From Cinnamomum chago (Eukaryota; Streptophyta; Magnoliopsida; Laurales; Lauraceae), in contig CP142453.1 in assembly GCA_038049695.1 (NCBI GenBank), positions 16,496,001 through 16,560,000 of the forward strand: a stretch of DNA of 64,000 nt, given 5' to 3'. The notes under the pieces are model-generated. The model was not told the DNA's origin, made no database searches, and saw only the letters and a program-made list of their open reading frames with translations. Positions 10,641-23,675 of the stretch are shown here, one piece after another. Position numbers and translations under genes: made by a program. Every line of letters begins with the position of its first letter. Position 1 is the first letter of the stretch.

Positions 10641-13600
10641 ACATAATTAATTAAAAAGAAAATGTCCACTTGATTAGCTCTAATGCAACGCATGATGGTA
10701 ATAGACGAATGAGTGTATGCATATGAATGACTGACGGTATACATAAACAGTGACATTTTATACACGTGCAATTTCCAGATGAGACTGTGCTCCAAATACT
10801 TACTAAGTTGAACGCTAAAAACAAGCTTTGTTTCTTTGAGCATTGTGCTGGACATCAACAGGATCCATTCATCATATTTATAGAAATCTCCGGTGCCACA
10901 ACTTGAAAAATGAAAATGATGTGTATGTATGAGTAAAGGTGGGTTTATACTTTAGAATAACTAACACTAATGAGATCTTGGAGTAAGAGTCAAACTTTAG
11001 TGGAAGAGGGAATGTCAAACTTTAGTGGTTCCTAGGCATGAATGCTGCGAAAGTACGGATTTGAGTGAGCTTACTATTACAAACGTGATAAGGATTACAT
11101 CAGTTTGAATCGGACAGTAGTTGACACTCTTTAAAATTCAAGGGTAATGATGGATACCCTGGATGATGATGGACAACTTCAGATCTAGTGGAAAAAAGAG
11201 GGTAATCGAGTGTTAGGGGATGATCTATTGATATTAATTTCAATTGCTATCTCTCGTATTTATATATAGCCTTTTAGCTAATGGGCGATATGATCTCTAT
11301 TTAAATTCGAATAGATAGATGATAATGATAGAGAGTTAGATCAAACTCTTTCAATTTGAATTTAAATGGAGATGCAATAAGGATAGAGAGTTAGATTAAA
11401 TTCAAACTATTTTTATCCCTATCACCATTGAGACTCCTTGTGAGGGGTGTCTCTTTGTGAGTGGGGCCCACCGGCCACATGTAAACACAAGTGGGCCCAT
11501 CACAAACGCCAACACAATTACCTCCATCAACTTTCAGTCCCCTGTCCCCACTCTCTGTGTGTCTCACTCACGCTCTAGTGAGAGCAGTGGAGCCCACCAA
11601 GAGAATGTTTCAAACTTCCAATCAATGTATTTCAATAGATGAGGAGAGCAGAGTGAGGGGGGGCGGGTGTTGGGGTTTTGAGTGCGTTTGCATTTCCAAT
11701 AAGTAGGCTCCATTACAGAGTTCCACTCCTCTCACTAATTTTAAGCACAAGTGACACTAAGACACTTGGAGGATCCAAACTCCTCAACCTTGGATTATTT
11801 TATCATTTTAAACTTGGCATACCTAACATTCACTCGTAAAATTGTTCATGCAATATCTAGGGTCAAGTAATATTGCACATATCGGATCATGCGATATCAA
11901 ATTTATCACCCCATGTGATATTATTGGGCCGTGTGATATCACACCATTTAGAAAATATTTAAACTTCACCTGTTATGGGAAAAATTTAAGGCATAAGGGC
12001 ACTTGTATGGTCAATATCCTTTAAACTTTGAAAGTTCAATTTACTATGACATGGGAATAGATTTCCATCCTGCCCTCTTAAGATAGTTTGCAAGTCTCCT
12101 CCTCTCTTCCATCATCCTCTTAACTCCTTTGACTTCTTTGTCTCTGTCATCGAACGAGGCAAAGCCCTTTCATTCGTTGGGAACTCAAAACAAATGCCCT
12201 TTCATTCAATTTTATTTTACACCTGAACAAGTGAATAGTAAACGATTTAGATGCAACTTTTGTGGGCTCCACTATGGGCCCATCTATAAATAATCTGAAC
12301 CACTCAAAATTAATTGCCCTTTATTCAAGGGTTTTTGGCCGTATTTGAGTGAATTTTGGCCAGCATAAAGGGGCAATTAATGTCAAGCAATTCAAGTTTT
12401 ATATATATACACACATATAGGTAAATATTCATGTGCATTAATATGGTTAACTTTATAACACATTCGAACCATCCACACACATGGAACCCTTTTAAGTACA
12501 CTAGGCCTATTGAATTTTCACCTATCCAAATGGATTGGACCGTAGAATTGAGGTCAAATTTTTCCTTTAATATAAAGTCATTAAATTTGTGGGTCACGGA
12601 TGAAGGGGTTAGAGGAATGGAGTTGACCTCAAATTTAATATATAATATATATGGTCTCACTCAAGATGTCTTTTCCCATCCCCCTACAAGTCTCATGATC
12701 AGTGAGTCCCTAAGTGAGCCACATTAAGTTTGTCCCTCACCATATGGTGAGGGAAGGATGCACAGGAATATCCCCCGCGCGCGCGTGTGTGTGTGGGGTG
12801 TGGGGGACTTCTGCTCTCCATGCACTCATCACTCATGAAGAATCTAATAGGTAAAATAAATGTCTTTCTCTTTAATTAACTATACAAATTTTACTCTATT
12901 AAAAGTTAGCCCAACTTCATATTTATCACTTGTAAAATCTATAAGTAAAATATTAAGATGAGTCAATTGGCCCTCAACAATTCTTATCCCCAGTAGCCCC
13001 TTTCCAAATTGACCAGTCCAACTTTGATTAGAGTGAAGATTTTCACATAATACACAAGGGATGATAATAATTTTGAGTTATTTTGATTTTAGATATAGGC
13101 TACATTAAAAGAATTATAATTTCTAAAAATATGCCTAGAGATTAGACACTAAGATTTAATTGTCAAAGATGAAACAACAATAAAGGATATTATGACTCTA
13201 AGGGCTGATATGTTGCTTTAATGTTACTAATAAAAAATATGATTTTATAATATGTTAGATCTTTTGGGTATTGGTTTCAAAATTTTGGGTTAAGAAATCA
13301 CATTTCGACGGACCACAAACCGCAATCGATACTAATACTATATCGGCTTTTGAGATTGGTTGCAATCGCGATTTTCGTCCATGATTTATTTATTTAGTTG
13401 TCTCAACCACCTGTTTATATTGCATACATCATGGCACTACATGTCGCCGTATTTGTCAGAACTAATCAATCAACGGATTTTTATTGATTAATTGTGGATT
13501 GATTTAAATGTGATTAATATGGCATGAGTCCTATTTTGATTAGAGTATGCTAAAACATGGAAAAAGAGTTATTTCGAGCAGCTTGAATTCTTTATTGTTA

Positions 13601-14421
13601 GCTTTGTATTTTTTGTATTTTTAACTATGCTCACAAAGTTTGAAAACTCAGTTCAAAGAAATGTTGGGATATTTTCAAATTCAGGGTCTTTCTTTAGATA
13701 TTGTTAAAAAATATATAATTAAAAACTAAATTTTAAATGATAAGTAATAAATCAATAAATATAAAATATTATAGGTTGGCCATTGCTTACCCTTTACAAG
13801 AAAATCTTCGCTCCGCCAATTTTCAAGCATGTTAACAACTTAAACCTAGCAATGTAATTGGTACATCCTAAACCTAACACTATAGTTTGCTGAATTATAT
13901 AAAAGTAATAAATTACATAAGTAACAAGGGATATTTGTAATTCTCTTTCAAGCTGTTATCACATATTCTCTTTTTTACTTTTACTATTTGCATTATTTCT
14001 GGATTTTCTAACCATTCATTAATCCTGCTAATTAACTTTAGCTCTAAATATTAAAACTCACTTGTTTTAGCTATTCAATGAGGTAAACCACTTGATTAGC
14101 ACAAGCATATTTTTAATAATTCTCCAAAATTAAAATCTAAGGATTTTTTTAAATATTTCTACTATTTTGTAATAACCTTGATTTTTTCAATCATTTACCA
14201 ATGCTTTTAATTTTGAAAAAACTAACGCAACTAATCGAACAATTAACTCTTCAAATCTACAAATTGAATCTACTCTTTAGCTTACCAATTTGAATCTAAC
14301 TTACAACCAATAAGAAAAGGTTGAGATAATTCATATTGCCACTTTCGAATTTTTTAGCACATCTTAAAAAAAAGAGCTATCATAACAAAATTCTTTAACT
14401 CAATCCCACAGTTTCTAAATT
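10641..14421. other. Intergenic, repeat debris, no gene seen
   Basis: The stretch is AT-rich and contains only short unconvincing open frames. Visible details are two partly similar segments around 11290-11410 (TAGAGAGTTAGAT), GTGATAT/GATATCAC short palindromes near 11890-11945, a CG/TG dinucleotide run at about 12775-12800, and TA/CA runs near 12400. No transposon could be delimited. Confidence 0.45.
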
Positions 14422-17400
14422 TCAATCATTTTCTATCTTTCTTACAAGAGTATTTGCAAGGAGGAAGAGGGGCTCCACACAGCCCTGGATTACTCTAAAA
14501 TTAGAGGCTGGAATGCTAACATTATGTTCAGGGATACACCCACTCAACCGATTTTCAGACACATCAAACTGGACCAGATTCTTCAACTTCATCACACTCT
14601 CAGGAATCCTCCCACCAATCTGATTGTGAGACAATACTAGATGTTTGATCGAATCCATGGCCACCCGATCCCCTACATCATCCTCAATAGGCCCCACCAG
14701 CTGATTACACGATAGGTCGATTGACTGCCAGTGACCCAATGGCTCACGAACTGCCTTCGAGAAGAAGGGGTTCAATTCGCCGGTTAATGACACGACCCGA
14801 GTCCAAGATTATAATTAATCCGAGATAACCCCAAGTCACGTTGCATACTTACTTCCGTGAATCTCAACGCATAAAAATTCACAAGGGATACCAAAAAAAT
14901 ACATTATGCGGAAATAACAAATATACATTGCTTGAGTAAAACACAAAATCATTTACACTATGAACAAACTAATCACTTGCATATTTACATACAATGCAAG
15001 GATTAAAAGTGTAAAGTTTCATTCTATTTACAATAAAGTTTTTGTCTTTCAAACTCTCATTTGTTTCCTATCATTTCCATTCAACTAATCCTCCTGGAGG
15101 AACCGTAATGGACGTCTCCGGTGACGCTGTGGCCTCAGAAGGACCGGCATGGGCAGCTATGCCTGTAATGCCATTAATAACAATATGAATTTGACAATTC
15201 AGCAATGTATAAACAATCTTATGATTAAATATGCTAAATACACATTTAAGTCATCTAACTCATGGTTAGACAATACAATTCTCCTTCACAATCAATAAGA
15301 GTATTTTATTTGGCAAACTACAATATCATTTCAATTTTAATTCATATTCCATCTTCCATAATAGGAAGGATTTCCATCTTCCACACGGAATGACTCATAT
15401 CTTGTGGGACTTATCAGAGTCCGGGCCATGGACAACTGATATCACCACGGAGTTCCGGAGCACCCCAAATACTCTGCTGCAGCAGATATAACTTCACTGA
15501 GCTTACTTAAATCACCATGTAGTGCCAGACTCAACAGTAACAATATAACAATTCCGTTCCATCACAATTAACGGATTAAATTTAATTTCGATTTACAATT
15601 CAACTTGGACACAAATCAATGTTTCATTATCTAATACCAACCATTAGGATGTAATCATCAGTTAGTTAATGTACATGTTATTTTGATGACATCACAGTTT
15701 ATGTGAATTTTGTACATTAAAATCCCTTAATCAACATCCATGGTGGTAAAACAACACTATTAGCCTTGAGATGAGTCTTAAGATGATCAATAGGCTTTGC
15801 CTTTCAAATTCAGAAAGACATTCTGCATTTATAATAACTCCGTACAAATTTATCAAAATATTATCAATTAGTGTTGAAAGCTAATCGTACCATTGAGTTA
15901 TAATCATTACATTGGTTAACCTTTTGGTTAACATACACTTTTCTTTGAATCAAATCCAAAGATAATATTTTATGAAATAGTAATAAAGTCCTTATTCACT
16001 AATCGTACTAGAATTAGTCGTTAACCTAATTTTCATAGGCCATTTATGATCCTAAACCAAATTCTAACTCAAAAGAGGACCCCGAATCTTGTCACAGTTA
16101 AGTGACAGTCCGATCGATCGGATCTGCAACGAATTCAGTTGTAGAACCCTGAAACCGACCTTTTTCTTTTCCTCTTTCTCTACATTCACTTCATAACCTG
16201 CATGATCAAAATGGAACCTCCTGTTCCCCCATCAATAACCATCTCCATACACATCCAAATCACACTTCTATTCATCATGCAATCCATTTAAACAATCTAC
16301 AACTCAAATAAAATTCCAAACACAAGGTCCATGTTACAATAAAACTCAAGAAACACCATACTAAACACAATTCATTGTTTATACTTGCCTTAGAAATGAG
16401 TTTAACACAAAACCCCTTTGTTCCAAGATCTAATTGATTCAAAATCACCAACTTCCAAACCCTTTGCTAACCTAATACCATAAAACAATTCAAAAACAGA
16501 TTTTCTACATAAGTTGTTGAACAAACAACAACCTCAACACCTAAATATTTAGAAATCATACAAAAAGGGTTTGATATACTTACTTGTTGTTACTACTACT
16601 CAAAGAAACCACAGATTCTAATCTCCAAAGAAAACAAGCAAGTTGATGAAGAAGATGACAACACTAATTCCTCTTTGAGAATCTCTTTCCAAAACCTCTT
16701 TTCAAACATTCAACAGAGATCCAAACAATCAACAGAGAAGAAACGAAGAAGAAACCATGATAGCAACATGAGTTCAAGTCTCTTGAAGTCTCTGGAATGA
16801 GAACCTCTTTATGACATGTAGCTAGGGTCATTTGACACTTAACACATGCATTTTTGCACATAACCCCTATATATTATGCATATTTCCAAATCGAGTCAAC
16901 TCAAGACTCATTTGACTCACATTAAGTCAAACGAAAATGTGTGTATCATGAAAATCGTTGTACTCATTGAGATACACACGATGGTATCAAATTTCATCGT
17001 ATATGATGAAATACACATAAACTCGTATTTACGGAAAAGTCCTTAATTCCATCAAGTTGGGTCTAAATTTAACTTGAGTAAGTCAATCTTTTCCAAACTT
17101 GTTTATTATACTTAATTCATTTATTCAAGACTAATTTGATCCATTTTAGCTGTTAATCCCCATTAAGTCGTTTAATCACGTTTAAACTATGTTAATCTCG
17201 ATTCATTAAAGTTAATCTTGATTAACTCGGGATGGAACGTAACACTTAACTTGTTAAGAGTGCAGGTCCAAGTCCATGAGAAGTGAGAGGTTCTTGAATT
17301 GTGGTGGGATGGTTGAGTGGAATCCGTTGTTGGAGAGGTTGAGGAATGAGAGGTTGGTCATGTTCCTAATTCATCTTGGCAATCTACCTGTTAATTTGTT

Positions 17401-18678
17401 GCTCGAAAGATCAAGAACCGAGATTGATGTATATGATGATGGCCACGTGGGAAGGTGTCCCATTAACCCAGTCCCGGCTAACATGAGCCTGAAAAGCTTG
17501 AGTTTTTCAAACCAGACAGGCATGGTAGTCAGGCCTAGAGGGTTGAAGGACAAATCTAGAGTCTGGAGTTGGCCTAATCCTTCTAACGATTGGGGAATCG
17601 GACCCGATAGATGGTTTTTTGACAAGTCCAACAATTGAAGGCTCTTCAAATTGCCGAAACTCAACGGGATCTCACCAGAAAGACGATTGTTTGATAAGTA
17701 GAGTGAAGTGAGTGAAGTGAGGTAGCCTATGGTTGAAGGCAACTTTCCTGTGAGCTGATTGTTCTCTAAAAAAAAGCCTCTGGATGGTAGTGAGCTGACC
17801 AATAGAAGGCGGTATGCCACCCGTGAGGCGGTTTTCAGAAATCCTAAAATAGCGGAGAGATTTCAGATTGGCAATTGAGGTGGGAATGTAGCCAGTAAGA
17901 TTGTTTTGAGAGAGATCGAGAGTGTCTAGTTTAGATGACCTACCAATCGATGGTGGGATGCTTCTAGTGATCTGATTATTCGATAAATCAAGATAGGTCA
18001 GCTTGTTTAGTTCTCCAATGGCAGATGGGATGTTTCCAATTATCTTGTTTGCACTGAGATCAAGCTTATCGAGGGAGACTAGCCCACCAATAGTTTCAGG
18101 AATGTTGCCCGAGAGTGAGTTTTTAGAGAGACTTAGTTTGGATAGCGACGTTAAAGATTGAAAGATCGAAGGAATGATGCCTGAAAGGCGATTCGAGCTT
18201 AGATAGAGCTTCTTGAGATGAAGGAGGGGATCTGGCCAGTAAGGCTGTTGGAGTCCAAGTATAGGTGAGTGAGGTTACTGAGGGACCCCAATTGTGGTGG
18301 GATGGGTCCCGATAAGTCCTTGAGCTTACTGAGGTTTAGAATTTGGAGGGAAGAGAGGTTGCCAAGTCAGGAGGAGAGTGTTCCTGTCATTGAAGTGTCT
18401 GCGATGAAATCGTCGATAGAGAAAAGGCCCGGGTGGGAGATGTCGACGACCCGTCCGACCGAGTTGCAGGCTACTCCTTCCCATTTAGTGCAGAAATCAG
18501 TGGAGTACTTCCATGTGCGAAGAAGGTTGGATGGATCGTGGGTGATCTTGGACTTGAAGTGGAGTAGGGATGCTCGGTCTATGGGGTTACATGTTGCATT
18601 GGATGAGGAGGATGAAAGGAAGGAGAGAAATAAGAAAATAAAGAGGAACAAAGATGCAGTATTTGAGAATGCTTCCAT
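14422..18678 (-). pseudogene. LRR extracellular protein pseudogene split by a solo LTR
   Basis: The minus-strand ATG (18676-18678) opens a signal peptide and an LRRNT cap (CNPIDRASLLHFKSKIT, KWEGVAC) almost matching the gene at 1-400. About ten LRR units follow (for example LENNQLTGKLPSTIG, LSNNRLSGEIPLSFGNL). The gene is clearly dead. A TGA stop lies at 18367-18369, and frameshifts lie near 18225-18232 and in an eight-A run at 17768-17775. The 2.45-kb insertion 14790-17244 falls within an LRR. The C-terminal part resumes in the same frame at 14789 (LTGELNPFF) and carries several more repeats. Another frameshift near 14503 hides the usual cap, which reads NPGLCGAPLPPC in the next frame. The original protein would have been about 600-700 residues. 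No kinase domain is seen. Confidence 0.88.
14790..17244. mobile_element. Probable solo LTR (2.45 kb) inserted in the LRR gene
   Basis: The LRR reading frame stops at TTAA at 14786-14789 and resumes after TTAA at 17246-17249. The inserted piece begins TGACACGACCC and ends ACGTAACA, so it has TG...CA ends. The flanking bases GTTAA and CTTAA match at four of five positions, as expected for an aged 5-bp duplication. The insert has no coding remnant, primer site or polypurine tract and no internal copy of its own ends. A solo LTR left by LTR-LTR recombination fits best. LTRs over 2 kb are known from Tekay/Del-type chromoviruses, but this family assignment is inference. Confidence 0.65.
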
Positions 18679-19044
18679 TGGAGCTTAATATCAAAAGGAA
18701 ATGGAAATAGAAAGAAGACAATGAAAAGAAAAGTTGCTTTGAAGACTTTTAAATAACTTAATGCATTGCATATAATTTCATTGTCAGATTCATATTTAAA
18801 CCAATCCTTATCTAAAAGTCACAAACCATATCTCTAAGATTGTGAGAGGATCTCTTATAATAGTTGCATAGTTATAATCAGGAAAGAATCTTTAAGATTG
18901 TGAGAGGATCTCTTGCATATAATTGACTTTATGCCTTACTTATAATTGACTTTATGCCTTAGATCCGTAATCTTAGGTCATTTTTTTTTTCAAATTTGAA
19001 TACCTAAAATATCTAATTTACCCATTCTTTAAAAGATTAATTAG
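18679..19044. other. Spacer with short tandem duplications
   Basis: The AT-rich sequence lies upstream of the LRR pseudogene. TAAGATTGTGAGAGGATCTC occurs twice (about 18835 and 18894), and a unit containing TAATTGACTTTATGCCTTA occurs twice in tandem (about 18920-18960). No gene is seen. Confidence 0.5.
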
Positions 19045-20030
19045 CGAAAGGTCCCTTGAATGGAATGTTTCCAGCCTTCAGTCCAGGCGGATTCTTTTTA
19101 AAGCCTCTGGTCCAAGCAGTTAGGATGTTTGCAGCCTAAGGTCCCTCTATCCACACGGTTTCAATTGTTAAGACTAATTTACCCATGTAACCGTCACAGC
19201 ATGCAGTGGAGTGGTCCCTAACGTGTTACGAATATTTAGCCACGATTTAAGTGCATAAGTGGGGAAGTTATTACTGATATGCCCCTATCATCCAGCGCAG
19301 ATCTCGTTTTTTGAATCTAAACCTGCAATCGGTTATGATACTGAATCTGAATGTAGAAACCTAACGAGAGAGAGATTCATTGTTTGCGAAGCATATTGCA
19401 GGTCAAACTTTTGGTAGGAGTTCTATTGTAATTGGATTATAGTCTCGTATATTGATTGGCTGGGAAACAGTTCATTGGCTTGGAAGCAGAAACCAGATCC
19501 AAACGTTGGGAAGGGATTCATCTTTTATGAGGTAAGCGATTTTTTCTGTATACATCAGAGATTATGCAGTTCTTGTTATTTGAATGTGTAGATATTCATA
19601 TATATATTTGATGCGCATGCTCAGTTCTATTCTTATTGGGTTTTAGCTGTGTAGTTTGATTTACTGTATAGCAGATTTCAGATCTAACTTTTGTATAGCA
19701 GTTCTATCTTTTATACGGAAGAGAAGTTGATTTCAGATCTAGCTTTTGTGTAGCAGTTCTATCTTTTATATGGACGTGAAGTTTTTCATTTTTCTTTTCG
19801 AGTTTTGATAGTTAGGATTCTTTAGTTTTGTTGGTGATGAAGTATTCAATTTGTATCAGTTCAGTTGATGTAGAATTGATTTGATGGTCATGCATTTAGA
19901 TTAGCCAGAGCCTGACTTATTTACCAGTCTTATTTCAGAGCTGCATTGTGGAAGAAGCAATGTAATCTAAGATATTTGACTTTTAGCATGAAATTTATCA
20001 GACTGTTAATCAGACAAATCGTAGTTTGTA

Positions 20031-20410
20031 TAATTTTATCTGAGTTCTATACACAATATCTGATTTCTGTATTGAATTCATCTGAGTTATGTACAATTTA
20101 TCTGAGTTGTGTACAATTTATCTATGTTATTTACAATTTATCTGAGTTGAGAGCCAAAATTTATCTGAGTTATGTACAATTTATCTGAGTTCAGAGCCAA
20201 AATTTATCTGAGTCATGTACAATTTATCTGAGTTGTGTACAATTTATCTGTATTATGTATAATTTATCTGAGTTGAGAGCCAAAAATTATCTGAGTTATG
20301 TACAATTTATCTGAGTTCAGAGCCAAAATTTATCTGAGTCATGTACAATTTATCTGAGTTATGTACAATTTATCTGAGTTTAGAACCAACATTTATCTGA
20401 GTCATGTACA
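20031..20410 (+). repeat. TTATCTGAGTT repeat array A (intron before MURA)
   Basis: About 18 copies of a unit of about 21 bp, typified by ATTTATCTGAGTTATGTACA, run in tandem. Six units form a higher-order block of about 126 bp (marked by GAGAGCCAAAA variants), which is seen about twice. The array lies in the likely 5'-leader intron of the transposase gene, between a possible donor at 19531 (GAG|GTAAGC) and the acceptor TTTTATAG before the ATG at 20464. Confidence 0.85.
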
Positions 20411-20463
20411 TTTTTTGCAATGATAGTAACCATTTATATCCATTGAATCTTGCTGTTTTATAG

Positions 20464-22741
20464 ATGTCACAGCCGTTATTGCTTCTCTGTAAGTATGGCA
20501 TGCTTATGGCTGTTATTCATTTGAGTCGTGGTATGAGTTATGATGGTTTGATGCGTCAAGTTTGTAACAAGTGGAGAAATCTTACAATGAATATGATTTG
20601 TTTTACTTATGCGTTGCCTGGCCATCCAAAGTGCTTGCTGGACAGCGATTCAGATCTAATGAGCTTGTCCATGCTGGCTTCTTCAATGGGATTGGGGACA
20701 GTTGATGTACTTGTATCAGAATCGCAGGAATCGGAGGACGATGATCAAGAGGAAAATGGTGATCATTTAGCTGAAGATGCCCTACCATTAGTGGGGTACG
20801 AGGATACAGATATAGAGACAGATCTTCTTCCACAGTTTTGTACCCACAAGGAGAAGATGTTGCTGTCTTCCGGCTGGGCAAGTGGTATTAGAGATGTGGG
20901 GCAAATGTTTGAGGGCGGTGTTGGGGAGTTTAGAAGTGTATTGTGCAAATATTCAATTGAGGTTGGGTTTGAATTTGTATATATATGTGAAAAATGATAA
21001 GGTGAGGGTGACAGCTAAATGCTATCGCAGTCATTCAATGGGATGCAGATGGCGTGTTCATGCATCTATTGAAAAGTCTAGTAGCCATTTTTGTATCAGG
21101 ACATTAAACAATGAGCATACATGTGGTGCAGCAGTTCGAACGTCAAAGAACAGCCGTATGAATTCTGAGACAGTTGCATATTTAATAGTGGATCATATCC
21201 GTGAGAAGCCGCTCACCAGACCCATTGATATCGTGCACCACTTTAAGGCAAATTATGGACTTACCATTACATATCATCATGCATGGTGGGGTGTGGAAAG
21301 GGCTAGAAATAAGCTGTATGGTGATTCGTCGCTATCTTTTGACCATGTTCGCTGGTATATTAAGGTGGCGGAGGAGGTAAATCCAGGAAGCCTCTTTGTG
21401 CTAGATTATGACCAATCAACTATGTGTTTCAAGCGTCTCTTTGTGTCGTTCTATGCTTCAATTGCTGGTTTTAACCATGTTCATCCTTTATTATTTCTGG
21501 ACGGTACTTTCTTAAAGGGCAGATACAAGGGAACCCTGTTGGCAGCGACGGGGAAGAATGGGAATCAAGGTAAGTTGTAACGTTGTTTTTTCTGATATTA
21601 TTGACCCATTTATTTATATTTATACTAATGATCAGCATGTTTTGATTTTCTGAATAGTATCAGAAATATAAAAATTTGTTAATTCATGGGACATGTTTGT
21701 TCCCCCTTGCTTTTGCGGTAGTGGACTCAGAGACGGAGGACAATTGGACATGGTTTCTGCAGAATTTAAGTAAAATTATTATGTCAGATCGCACTATTAC
21801 ATTTGTTTATGACAGAAATCCAAGTCTGATAGAGGCTGTATCAAAGGTATTTCATTTTGCCCATCATGCGTATTGCCTCCAACACCTTAAGGCAAATTTG
21901 AGGGACAAGTTGTCTGGTGGTTACAATAATGCATTTAGAGAGAGAATGGTTATGATGCTGCGGGAATGTGCATATGCGCCAACCATCCCTGCCTTCCATG
22001 CAAAGCTGCAGTCGTTGAGGCATGAAGGTGGTTCTAATGTAGATAAATTTCTCTGTGGATTGCCTCATGATAGATGGAGCAATGCATATTTTAAGGGGCA
22101 GCGGTATGGTGAGATGTGTTCGAATGCTGCTGAGTCTTTCAACTCATGGATTAGAGAAGCTCGCTATCTTCCAATTACAAAGATGGTTGACACAATAAGG
22201 GTTCAAATAATGGAGCAGATGGCTAGTAGGAAGGAAGCTTCCAGCAGATGGAAGTCAGTCATCTGTCCGGACATGGATAAGAGGCTTGATGCTACTATCC
22301 GGCTTGGAAGGACGTGGACGGTCAGCCGTTCGAGTGAAACTGTTTTGGATGTGCACTCTTACCCGTCAATGACGGTTGACATTTTTAATCACATATGTTC
22401 GTGTTATCAGTGGCAGATCAATGGGTTCCCCTGCGCCTATGCTTGTACGGCGATCCAAAAGAGTGGAAAGGAATTGCGTGTCTTTGTTGATCATTATTTT
22501 CACACTCATACATATAGGGCTTCGTATGAAGAGCAGATTTTTCCAATTCCAACCGTGGGAATGCCAGAGACAAAAGGCGATGAAGTCGTTATTCTCCCAC
22601 CTGTTGTTAAACGACCAGCTGGCAGGCCGAAAAAAAAAGAGGATCTTGTCAAGAGTGGAGGTCACACGGCAGATAAAATGTGGGCGGTGTGGTCGGATTG
22701 GCAGCCACAATAAGAAATCGTGCAAGGAGACTCTTCTTTGA
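20464..22741 (+). pseudogene. MURA-like MULE transposase, decayed
   Basis: The start ATG at 20464 follows a good acceptor (TTTTATAG). Exon 1 runs to 21571, where the donor is AAG|GTAAGT. Exon 2 starts between about 21658 and 21676. The N-terminus is PB1-like (CKYG, LPGHPKCLL), followed by a MuDR DNA-binding region (VRVTAKC to GCRWRVHAS). The catalytic core has D in FLDGTFLKG, D in FVYDRNPSLI with the C-x2-H motif CLQHL, and E in NAAESFNSWI. A SWIM finger (CSC to GFPCAY) follows, then a zinc knuckle (CGRCG, GHNKKSC-like). Damage: an extended TA run at about 20979-20990 shifts the frame after residue 172; a nine-A run at 22630-22638 moves the zinc knuckle out of frame; and the SWIM histidine is a tyrosine codon (22438-22440). 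The enzyme would cut and join element ends, but this copy should be inactive. Confidence 0.88.
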
Positions 22742-23007
22742 CATTTCATTGAATTAGATATTGAATTTAGGTTAGGTGTAATATTGTTGATACATCTGAT
22801 GTAATTCTGATTAGTGAATAAAAAGGTCAAATTGACATTCCCTTTAATGTTGATTAATGTGGTCTTGCTTTTATAAGTAATTACTTTCAAAATGTGTCTA
22901 ACTCATTTAGTCATTGTTCAAAATTGATATTAAAATTGCATTAGAGCTGAGATTATCTGGAATCATTAGCTAGACAGAGCAATCACATTACCCTGCTAAA
23001 TATGTAG

Positions 23008-23675
23008 CAGAACTCAGATAATTTCAATCTAGACTCAGATAAATTCACTCATGAGTCAGATAATTTCACCTAGGACTCAGATAACTTGATTCAGAAGTCA
23101 GATAATTTCATTCATAAGTCAGATAATTTCACCCTAGACTCAGATAATTTCATCCATGAGTCAGATAAATTAGAGTCAGAACTCAGATAATTTCCCATAT
23201 GACTCGGATAACTTGATTCAGAAGTCAGATAAATTCATTCATAAGTCAGATAATTTCACCCAGTACTCAGATAATTTCATCCATGAGTAAGATAATTTCA
23301 CCTAGGACTCAGATAATTTGAGTCAAAACTCAGATAATTTCACCCAGTACTCAGATAATTTGAGTCAGAACTCAGATAATTTCACCCATGACTCAGATAA
23401 ATTGATGCAGAAGTCAGATAATTTCAACCATGAGTCAGATAATTTCATCCAGGACTCATATAATTTCATATATAAGTCAGATAATTTCATCCATGAACAA
23501 GATAATTTGATTCAGAAGTCAGATAATTTCATCCAAAGTCAGATAATTTCATACAAAACTCAGATAATTTGATTCAGAAGTCAGATAATGAAAATTAGAA
23601 CCTAGATAATTTCATCCAAAACGTAGATGATCTCAGTCAGAACTCAGATAATTTCTATCAGAAGTCAGTTAAAAT
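23008..23675 (-). repeat. TTATCTGAGTT repeat array B (between the convergent genes)
   Basis: About 30 copies of a 20-22-bp unit are typified on the plus strand by ACTCAGATAATTTCACCCATG. On the minus strand this is the same TTATCTGAGT core as array A. The array fills the interval between the 3' end of the transposase gene and the 3' end of the protease gene. Open frames crossing it are repeat translations, not genes. Confidence 0.85.

Noticed and set aside
23318..23572. 84-codon frame rich in SDNF
   Set aside because: It is the translation of repeat array B, an artefact of a 21-bp period being a multiple of three.
23008..23675. CRISPR-like regular repeats
   Set aside because: Units are directly adjacent with degenerate ends and no unique spacers, and the genome is eukaryotic. 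It is a minisatellite.
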